50,014 bases of DNA, taken from assembly GCA_945787465.1 (NCBI GenBank), contig CALZIZ010000027.1, forward strand, positions 22,352 to 72,365, in the 5' to 3' direction. Below the pieces are notes generated by a model that was not told the origin of the DNA, ran no database searches, and saw only the letters and a list, made by a program, of their open reading frames with translations. Below are positions 32,835-39,289 of this stretch, one piece after another (the first letter of the stretch is position 1; each line of letters begins with the position of its first letter). Source of the DNA: an uncultured Desulfuromonadales bacterium (GTDB taxonomy: Bacteria; Desulfobacterota; Desulfuromonadia; Desulfuromonadales; Trichloromonadaceae). Both the position numbers and the translations under genes were made by a program.

Positions 32835-32851
32835 TAGCTTAACCTAAGCTA
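32835..32851. promoter_or_regulatory. Palindrome TAGCTTA-acc-TAAGCTA
   Basis: 7-bp arms around a 3-bp centre, with an outer CCATTT/AAATGG pair (32824/32856). It is about 80 bp upstream of the TAXI protein start and may be an operator. Confidence 0.4.
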
Positions 32852-32929
32852 AATGGCTTTGCCGGACCGAGCCAAACCCTGCTCCGGAAACAGCATCTGT
32901 CCATGGTTCCCGTTTTTTGAGGAAACCCT

Positions 32930-33955
32930 ATGCTTCGCTTGCCCCGCTATCTGCCCCATCTTCTGCTGGCCCTGGCTCTGGTTGCCGCGTTGCTGCCGCG
33001 AACCGGCGAGGCTGCCAAAACCCGCTTGACCTTTTCCGGCGGCCCCGACGGCGGCACCTTCCAGGTTTTTGCTCAGGCAATGTCGAAACAGCTCTCGCAG
33101 GCTCAGACCATCGCGGTTTCCGATATCGCTTCAGCTGGCTCGGTCGAAAACATCTTCCGGATTCAATCCGGCGATGCCGATTTCGCCATCGCCTACGCTG
33201 GTGACGCCTTTTTGGCCCGCACCGGCAATATGCCTAAGGACAGCCGCCAGTATAAAAACCTTCGTGCCCTGGCCTATCTTTACGGCGCCCCTGCCCATCT
33301 GGTCACCCTCGCCGATAGCGGTATCGACGACTTGACCGACCTTAAGGGCAAACGGGTGGCCGTAGGCGGCGCAGGCTCGGGTGCAGCAGCCGCCGCTCAG
33401 CGTTATTTCGGAACCCTGGGCCTGTGGGAGTTCATGAAGGTGGACTATATCGGCTACAGCAAGGCAGCGTCCGCTCTTGCCGAAGGACGCATCGATGCGT
33501 TCTGGGTCTTTTCCGGAGTCCCCAACACTGCGGTCAAGCAGGCCGCCGCGGGCAGCAAGATCAAGATCCTCGACACCTGGCAGAGCGGCACTGCTGAAGG
33601 ATTTTTTGAGGACTATCCCTTTTATTCGGCGGTGACTATTCCCGCCGGCACTTACCGAGGGATCGACGCCCCGGTGCAGACCTTTCAGGACAGCGCCCTC
33701 TGGGTCGCCGGAAAGCATGTCTCCCCGCAAAACGTCCGCACGGCCCTCGAAAGGATCTTCAGCCCCGAGGGGCTTGCCGCCATGCCGGCGCTCGAAAGTA
33801 GCGCTGCAGCCATGTCCGTCGAGAGGGCATTGATCACGATCGCCCCCCCCGTTCACGAGGGCGCCGCACAGTTCTGGAACGCCAGGAGCCTCGATCGCCG
33901 CAACGTGAAGAGAACCGATAATCCGTCAGGGAAGAGGCTGCCCCCGAGCCAGTAA
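32930..33955 (+). CDS. TAXI-family TRAP solute-binding protein (orphan)
   Basis: 341 residues; SD GAGGAAA before ATG 32930. Signal peptide ending near GEAA (residue about 28). Family hallmark FSGGPDGGTFQVFAQAMS at the mature N-terminus, then SVENIFRIQSGDADFAIAYA, LKGKRVAVGGAGSGAAAAAQ and YIGYSKAASALAEGRIDAFW. TAXI proteins deliver small organic acids such as glutamate-like substrates to a fused 4TM-12TM permease, but no permease gene is next to it. The last 30 bp overlap the convergent lipoprotein gene. The ligand cannot be told. Confidence 0.9.
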   Translation: MLRLPRYLPHLLLALALVAALLPRTGEAAKTRLTFSGGPDGGTFQVFAQAMSKQLSQAQTIAVSDIASAGSVENIFRIQSGDADFAIAYAGDAFLARTGNMPKDSRQYKNLRALAYLYGAPAHLVTLADSGIDDLTDLKGKRVAVGGAGSGAAAAAQRYFGTLGLWEFMKVDYIGYSKAASALAEGRIDAFWVFSGVPNTAVKQAAAGSKIKILDTWQSGTAEGFFEDYPFYSAVTIPAGTYRGIDAPVQTFQDSALWVAGKHVSPQNVRTALERIFSPEGLAAMPALESSAAAMSVERALITIAPPVHEGAAQFWNARSLDRRNVKRTDNPSGKRLPPSQ

Positions 33956-34279
33956 TTCCCGGCGAACCGCCTCATGTCTTTTTTGCAGCTCGACGCTGGC
34001 GTCACCGCCCCTTTGCCATTGGGTCACGCCGACTCCTACACCGACTGAACTCCCCGAACTTCCCGCGCCAAGGCCAAAGCCCACCGAGGTGCTTCCCTTT
34101 GGGGCCTGGAGGCGTTTGATTTCTGCATCAAGCAAGGCATGGTATTCGAGCAGTTCGGCATCGCTCATCGCCAGAAAGTCCCGCTCGAGCAAGGGGTGGG
34201 GTGACGGGGATGATCCCAGACACCCCCCCAGAAAAATGATCATCATCACCAATAGAGCCTGAATCGAGTATTTATTCAT
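33926..34279 (-). CDS. Small lipoprotein, function unknown
   Basis: 117 residues from ATG 34279. Signal with lipobox IFLGGC (Cys about residue 20). After that, a helical segment (LLEYHALLDAEIKRLQ), a Gly/Ser-rich stretch (VGFGLGAGSSGSSVGVGVGV) and a basic C-terminal helix (LQKRHEAVRRELLARG). The family is not recognised. The gene converges on and overlaps the end of the TAXI gene. The SD is weak. Confidence 0.6.
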   Translation of the reverse strand: MNKYSIQALLVMMIIFLGGCLGSSPSPHPLLERDFLAMSDAELLEYHALLDAEIKRLQAPKGSTSVGFGLGAGSSGSSVGVGVGVTQWQRGGDASVELQKRHEAVRRELLARGQPLP

Positions 34280-34323
34280 GGCGTCATCACTGCCTTTCAA
34301 CGCTTTTTGCGCCGGGAGCAGAC

Positions 34324-34350
34324 GGAAAAAAACCGGGAAAAGTCCCGGTT
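34324..34350 (-). terminator. Intrinsic terminator after the 61-aa membrane protein
   Basis: Minus strand: AACCGGGA-cttt-TCCCGGTT followed by a run of T. Confidence 0.85.
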
Positions 34351-34435
34351 AATCCAAGTTTTCATTTCCCCCCCCGGCGGAGCGATGTCTTAGCTGAAAA
34401 AAACTTTTTGTTTTAAGGTACTCCTTTTTGAGGTT

Positions 34436-34621
34436 TTACCCCAGCAGCACTTTGGCCACCATATAAACCAGAGCCGGCCAAAGAACCAGCAGGGCCATAA
34501 AAATCACCAGCACCGCAATAACGAAATTGATCACGTGATCCATGCCGGATTTCAGCGATCCGTTGGAGCGGTAGGTGAACAGAGGAACCTGTCTGTCCTT
34601 CCATTGACTGACGTATCCCAT
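34436..34621 (-). CDS. Small single-pass membrane protein, 61 aa
   Basis: SD GAGAGGACAGG before ATG 34621 and a terminator downstream support a real gene. Polar N-terminus (GYVSQWKDRQVPLF), then one long hydrophobic helix INFVIAVLVIFMALLVLWPA near the C-terminus. Not recognised. It could be a small regulatory membrane peptide; nothing in the sequence indicates a partner. Confidence 0.6.
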   Translation of the reverse strand: MGYVSQWKDRQVPLFTYRSNGSLKSGMDHVINFVIAVLVIFMALLVLWPALVYMVAKVLLG

Positions 34622-34817
34622 ACCTGTCCTCTCTTTCCCGGGCCACCGGCATCCACACTTCAGACCACACCACTAACGACCGGTCCACGCCACCGATCCA
34701 GTTTTGCATGTATAGCCCGATAAACCGCTCCGCCTCCCTAACTTCAGCTTACCATGATCTTGACAAAAATTAACCACTTCAAATAAAAAAACTTGAGCAG
34801 ATCACTTTGATCCGGCC

Positions 34818-35330
34818 TCAGCCCTCGTCGCGACCGAAATTATGAAACTCGCCGAGGTTGCTGAATTCGCCCCAGGCCAAAAATTCATTGGGAGCATTGA
34901 CAAAATCATAAATATTGTTGAGGCTTTCGAGTTCACGGCGTTCTTCTGCGGCGATTTTCAGCAAGAGCCTTTTGGCATCGGTATTTGTCTCCTTGGCCGC
35001 GGCGCTCTCATATAGGCGGCAGATCTCCCTTTCAATCTCCATGACATAATTATAGGCATCCAGATCGTTCGCCAACCCCAAAGCCAGTGCATCCTGCCCA
35101 GCCAGGTTGGTAAAAACATTTGTAGAGGTGTCAAGGGCCCGGGAATCCTCCATCATGGTGGCCTGAGCAGAAGCCTTCATCGCCTGGAACTTCTCCATAA
35201 GCTTTTTCTCATCTGCCGCCATCATGGAAAAAATCCGCTTGATCCCGGCGTGGCTGTGTTTCTTGGACAGTCGCTTAAAATACTCCATTCCACTACGCTC
35301 TATATCTATGGCAAAATCGAAAACGTTCAT
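34818..35330 (-). CDS. Ferritin-like / rubrerythrin-type diiron protein
   Basis: 170 residues; SD AGAGGAG before ATG 35330. Four-helix pattern with diiron-type glutamates: FAIDIERSGMEYFKRL, AADEKKLMEKFQAM, DAYNYVMEIEREICRLYES, and KIAAEERRELESLNNIYDF. The C-terminal rubredoxin domain of classical rubrerythrin is absent. Members of this group in sulfur- and metal-reducing bacteria are thought to deal with peroxide or oxygen; the exact reaction is inferred. A promoter and a leader hairpin lie upstream. The gene stands alone. Confidence 0.85.
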   Translation of the reverse strand: MNVFDFAIDIERSGMEYFKRLSKKHSHAGIKRIFSMMAADEKKLMEKFQAMKASAQATMMEDSRALDTSTNVFTNLAGQDALALGLANDLDAYNYVMEIEREICRLYESAAAKETNTDAKRLLLKIAAEERRELESLNNIYDFVNAPNEFLAWGEFSNLGEFHNFGRDEG

Positions 35331-35701
35331 TATGTACTCCTCTTCGTCTCCAGGGGATCGGCTTAATATCAAGCCATCCCCTGAACTGACAGGGTTTAAA
35401 CGGAACGCTTGCAGATGGCACAAAGCCTTTATTTCACAACAACTTACACGTCTTACTGCAATCATATCTACAAAACCTAACCTGTCAAGAAGGACTGGGA
35501 GCCCAGGGCGTACGGCACAGCAAAAACGAGCGCTTGGATAATTGAGGGGGGGAAATGCAGTAGAATTAATAGGAAAGCTCTGCCCCGCTGAGACATCAGA
35601 AGAGGAGCAGGAGGCTCGAAAGACACGGCCACATCCGGAAGCGTGCTTTTTACAGCCAGGCCAGCGCCCTTGAACTACCCAGGGGACACGGAGGAGCAAA
35701 C
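35331..35701. other. Leader and upstream region of the ferritin-like gene
   Basis: No gene was seen. It contains a strong minus-strand promoter (35461-35488) and a hairpin in the predicted leader (35351-35383: CAGGGGATCGGCTT, loop aatatc, AAGCCATCCCCTG) that lies about 20 bp from the start codon, next to the SD. The stretch 35490-35701 shows nothing further. Confidence 0.6.
35461..35488 (-). promoter_or_regulatory. Sigma-70 promoter for the ferritin-like gene
   Basis: Minus strand: TTGACA (35488-35483), 16-bp spacer, TATGAT (35466-35461); leader of about 120 nt. Confidence 0.7.
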
Positions 35702-36094
35702 CTACTCCCAGCGCCCCCCGCGGCGATGCAGGCTGATCACCTCGATCCGCCCCCGATCGCTGACCAGAGAGGTCAGCCCCCAGCTGACCAGGCTGATAAT
35801 CAGAGACCCCAAAACCGCGGGCCAGAACCCGTGCACGCTGAAACCTCCGATCACCCCTGAGGCCATCATCAGCATCAGGGCGTTGATCACAAAGGTAAAA
35901 AGCCCCAGGCTGAGGATATTGACCGGCAGGGTCAAGATCAGCAGGATGGGGCGGAAAAAGGCATTTAGAATGCCGAGCATAGCTGCGGCTAAAAAAGCCG
36001 AAAAGAACCCGGCAACCTCAATGCCGTCGAGAACATAGGCTGCGGCCAGAATGGCCAAGGTGAGGATGAACCAACGAATCAGTAGGCCCGGCAT
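35702..36094 (-). CDS. Phage-holin-4-like (DUF360) membrane protein
   Basis: 130 residues; SD AAGGAGAAAG before ATG 36094. Four hydrophobic segments, with the family motif ILNAFFRPILLILTLPVNIL and LGLFTFVINALML. Despite the family name, chromosomal copies are not phage lysis genes and their role is unknown. There are no phage genes nearby. Basic tail. Confidence 0.88.
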   Translation of the reverse strand: MPGLLIRWFILTLAILAAAYVLDGIEVAGFFSAFLAAAMLGILNAFFRPILLILTLPVNILSLGLFTFVINALMLMMASGVIGGFSVHGFWPAVLGSLIISLVSWGLTSLVSDRGRIEVISLHRRGGRWE

Positions 36095-36197
36095 GTCTTT
36101 CTCCTTGTTTAAGGTCTGTCTAAGCTGATAACATTACACGCGTATTTTGTAAAGCACCGGCAAGGTCTCACCCTGCATCCCCGGAGGTCATGACAGC

Positions 36198-36971
36198 ATG
36201 CCAGAACGTCTCGAAATCGCAAGGAACTGGCTGCCCCGCTATACCGGGATGCCCCTCGAAGAGTTCGGCAGCCATATTCTGCTGACGAATTTTCGATATT
36301 ACCTCAGCAGGTTCGCAAACATGTTCGACTGCGAGATCCGTGGTGAAGACAAGCCGATGCAAGCTGCGACCAATGCCCATGGCCTGACCATGATCAACTT
36401 CGGCATCGGCTCGGCCAATGCGGCCACCATCATGGATCTGCTCATCGCCTGTCAGCCCAAGGGAGTGCTTTTTCTTGGCAAATGCGGGGGGTTGAAAAAC
36501 AGTACCGAAATCGGTCACTTCATACTGCCCATAGCCGCCATTCGGGGCGAGGGGACCAGCAACGATTACTTTCCCCCGGAGGTGCCGGCCCTGCCCTCTT
36601 TCAAGCTGCACAAGTTTGTTTCCGAAAAGATCGTCGCCGAAGGGCACGAATACCGGACCGGTGTCGTTTATACCACCAACCGCAGGCTATGGGAACATGA
36701 CCAGGTCTTTCTTGACAAGCTCAGGCGCATGACCTGCATCGCCATCGACATGGAAACCGCCACCATCCTCATGGTCGGGCACCACAACGAGATCGCCCGC
36801 GGTGCGCTGCTGCTGGTCTCGGATATGCCGGTCACCCCCGAGGGAGTCAAGACCGAAGAATCGGACGCCCAGGTGACCGAACGCTGGGCCGACATTCACC
36901 TGCAGATCGGCATCGAAGCGATGACCGAACTTGGTGAAAAAGGCGAACAGATCAAACATTTCAGGTACTAA
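36198..36971 (+). CDS. AMP nucleosidase (short form)
   Basis: 257 residues; SD GGAGGTCATG before ATG 36198. Nucleoside-phosphorylase fold: MINFGIGSANAATIMDLLIA, GVLFLGKCGGLKNSTEIGHF and the base-site Asp/Glu region CIAIDMETATILMVGHHNE with LLLVSDMPVTPEGVK. It splits AMP into adenine and ribose 5-phosphate. It lacks the N-terminal regulatory domain of the 484-residue E. coli Amn, so allosteric control is probably different. First gene of a tight three-gene cluster (7 bp to the next). Confidence 0.88.
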   Translation: MPERLEIARNWLPRYTGMPLEEFGSHILLTNFRYYLSRFANMFDCEIRGEDKPMQAATNAHGLTMINFGIGSANAATIMDLLIACQPKGVLFLGKCGGLKNSTEIGHFILPIAAIRGEGTSNDYFPPEVPALPSFKLHKFVSEKIVAEGHEYRTGVVYTTNRRLWEHDQVFLDKLRRMTCIAIDMETATILMVGHHNEIARGALLLVSDMPVTPEGVKTEESDAQVTERWADIHLQIGIEAMTELGEKGEQIKHFRY

Positions 36972-36977
36972 AACATA

Positions 36978-37553
36978 ATGCCCTGGCCGCACATACAATT
37001 ATCCCTTCCCGACTGGGTGGACGTCTATATTGCCGCGCATCCTTCAACCTTTAAAAAAGTTGAAGACCGCATGGCTCTTGTCGTCGAACTGGCTCGGCAA
37101 AATGTCATCCGGGGCACCGGAGGGCCTTTTGCTGCAGGGGTTTTTGAACTGGAGACCGGGCGACTTATCGCCCCGGGCATCAACATGGTGGTCAGCAGCA
37201 ACTGCTCGGTGGCCCATGCCGAGATCCTCGCCCTGGCCATCGCCCAGCAGAAACTCGGAACTTTCAACCTGAGACGGGACGATGCCATGGAGTTCGAACT
37301 GGTCACCAGTGCAGAACCCTGCGCCATGTGCCTTGGCGCCATCCCCTGGTCCGGTGTGGTATCGTTGGTTTGCGGTGCCCGAGACGAAGATGCCCGCAAC
37401 ATCGGATTTGACGAAGGCCCCAAGGTGGCCGACTGGGTCAAGGAGATGACCGACAGAGGCATACGAGTCCAGCGCGATCTGTGCCGCGAGCAGGCCCGGG
37501 AGGTGCTGCGCAGCTACCACGAGCAGGGTGGCCCCATCTACAACGGGCGTTAA
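36978..37553 (+). CDS. Nucleoside/nucleobase deaminase (CDA-fold)
   Basis: 191 residues, starting 7 bp after the AMP nucleosidase stop. Zinc and catalytic motif HAEIL (His-Ala-Glu) and PCAMC (with EPCAMCLGAIPWSG) are complete. The shape fits the guanine deaminase/tRNA adenosine deaminase group, but the long N-terminal extension (about 40 residues) argues against TadA. Given the neighbour that releases adenine, adenine or guanine deamination is a reasonable guess (inference). No SD beyond the upstream gene's end, which suggests coupling. Confidence 0.85.
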   Translation: MPWPHIQLSLPDWVDVYIAAHPSTFKKVEDRMALVVELARQNVIRGTGGPFAAGVFELETGRLIAPGINMVVSSNCSVAHAEILALAIAQQKLGTFNLRRDDAMEFELVTSAEPCAMCLGAIPWSGVVSLVCGARDEDARNIGFDEGPKVADWVKEMTDRGIRVQRDLCREQAREVLRSYHEQGGPIYNGR

Positions 37554-37570
37554 TTGCACCAAGGAGGATC

Positions 37571-37951
37571 ATGGACAACTTCACTATCGTCAGGCCGGAA
37601 CACCTTAATCATCACGGATATTTGTTCGGCGGGGCCATGCTCAAATGGGTGGACGAATATGCCTGGCTGGTCGCCTCCCGGGATTTTTCCGGCTGCACCC
37701 TGGTCACCATCGCCATGGACGACATCCAGTTCAAGCACCGGGTGCTTAACGGCTCGATCCTGCGCTTCAACATCCTGCCCCGCCAGCAGGGCAACTCGTC
37801 GATCACCTACGCTGTCGAGGTCTTTGCCGACGCTCCCGGGGCAACCGAGGAGACCAAGGTCTTTACGACCCGGATCACTTTTGTGCGCCTGGACGAAGAG
37901 GGGCACGCGCAGCCCCTGGCGCGCCAAGAGCGATTGCGATCGCAGGAATAA
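37571..37951 (+). CDS. Acyl-CoA thioesterase (hotdog fold, YciA-like)
   Basis: 126 residues from ATG 37571 with AAGGAGGATC upstream. Family motif LNHHGYLFGGAMLKWVDEYA, with the catalytic Asp, followed by VTIAMDDIQFKHRVLNGSIL. Hydrolyses acyl-CoA to free acid and CoA. It follows the deaminase by 17 bp and likely shares its mRNA, though no metabolic link to purines is obvious. The 131 bp after it show no gene. Confidence 0.9.
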   Translation: MDNFTIVRPEHLNHHGYLFGGAMLKWVDEYAWLVASRDFSGCTLVTIAMDDIQFKHRVLNGSILRFNILPRQQGNSSITYAVEVFADAPGATEETKVFTTRITFVRLDEEGHAQPLARQERLRSQE

Positions 37952-38082
37952 AGAGCCCCCTTGCTCCTGCGCTATGAGCCCATGGGCCTGGCCACCGCCA
38001 GATTCTCCACCGACAACAAAGGCGGTCCACTAGCCCGCCTTTGATCCTGCTACCTGCCCACCCCGGATCTGCCCTTGGGCGT

Positions 38083-39151
38083 TTAGTTTTCATTCAAGGG
38101 ATAACGAGCGAAGAAGGTTGTTCCGCTGCCTTCAGTACTCTCAAAACCAACCTGCCCGCCCAGCTTTTCGCTGAGCAGCTTCATGCTGTAGGTCCCCAGC
38201 CCCCTGCTGCGCCCTTTGGTCGAAAAAGAGCGGCGAAATATCTGGGCCTGATCATCGGCCCTGATGACCCCCGGGTTATGCACCCAGAACTCGGCCTGGG
38301 TCCCCTCCCTGCGCGCCCCCAACGTCACAGTCGCCCCTGGCTGAGCGGCCTCCAGGGCGTTTTTCACCATGTTGCCAAACACCCTGCCGAGCAGCACGGG
38401 GTCGCTTGCAAAAACGACCTCTTCTGCATCGGGAGCAATCGCCAGGGTTCGCTCCCGGCAGGCATCATGGTGCGCATAAAGTTGGGTGATCTTCCCCAGG
38501 ACCATACGCGAACTGAGAAGTTCGTTACTCACTGCCAGTTCGCCGGTCTCTGCCTCCATCAGGGCCCGCTGGGCCTCGATCTCCTCGATAATCCGCTCGG
38601 AGGTGGCGTGGATCATATTGAATATGGCCACCTTGTCCTCGGGATCATAGTCCCGCAGCAGTTCGGCAAAACCCCGGATACTGCCTGCCACATTGAGTAC
38701 GTCGTGGAAAAAGATCTGCTCCAGGTTGCGCCGCCGCTTCTCGTGGCTGATGTCGGTGACGGCAAAAACACAAAAACTCTCGCCCGCATGTTCGAGAGGC
38801 TTCACCCAGACCCGCAGGTTGAGCAGTTCGGTCTGGCCTTCAGCTCTTACAGGCCTCGCTGGTGCCGCAGCCGGACTCGGCCTCCAGGGCCTGGCTGCAG
38901 CCGAGAAGTTCCCCCGGACGCTGGCCGTAGAGGATCCGCTCGTCTTCGGCCCCGAGCAGATCGACCAGGGCCCGGTTGGTATAAACCACCTGGCGCTGTT
39001 CGTTGAGCACCATCAGGAGACTTGGCACGGAATCAAGCAGGGCGCTGGTGATTGAGGTCTTTGCAAAATGATCGATCTGGGGGCGGAGCTTGTCGGAGCA
39101 GGCACGCTCGGCGGGAGCAAAGTGCGTCACTGGCGTTGTTTGTGCGGACAT
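38083..39151 (-). pseudogene. PAS sensor histidine kinase, frameshifted by internal deletion
   Basis: Frame 1 (39151-38840) encodes a PAS domain start (SALLDSVPSLLMVLNEQRQV) ending ESGCGTSEACKS then stop. From 38841 a second frame continues EGQTELLNLRVWVKPLEHAG through the kinase: His-box IFFHDVLNVAGSIRGFAELL, N-box NMVKNALEAA, and G-box SRGLGTYSMKLLSEKLGG, to 38083. Homologues I recall have about 25-30 residues between the CGTSEAC motif and LDLRVW that are missing here; the frame relation requires a loss of 3k+2 nt. Without the error it would be a normal cytoplasmic PAS kinase. A response regulator is not adjacent. Confidence 0.8.
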
Positions 39152-39263
39152 GGCGATTTCGATCCTCTCGCAAGGGCAGGGGTGACCAAAGATTGCAGAA
39201 CAAGCCCGTATTTCACCACAAACCTCTTTGATCTGACAAGAGGATGGAAGAATTTTTTCACCG

Positions 39264-39289
39264 ATCAGGGGCCATAGGCAACCCCTGAT
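39264..39289. terminator. Hairpin after the Lon-related gene
   Basis: ATCAGGGG, 10-nt loop, CCCCTGAT, overlapping the stop codon on the minus strand. There is no U-tract (an A-run follows), so terminator function is uncertain. Confidence 0.35.

Noticed and set aside
35702-36094. Prophage remnant suggested by the holin-family name
   Set aside because: The family is mostly chromosomal with no lysis role, and no other phage gene is present.
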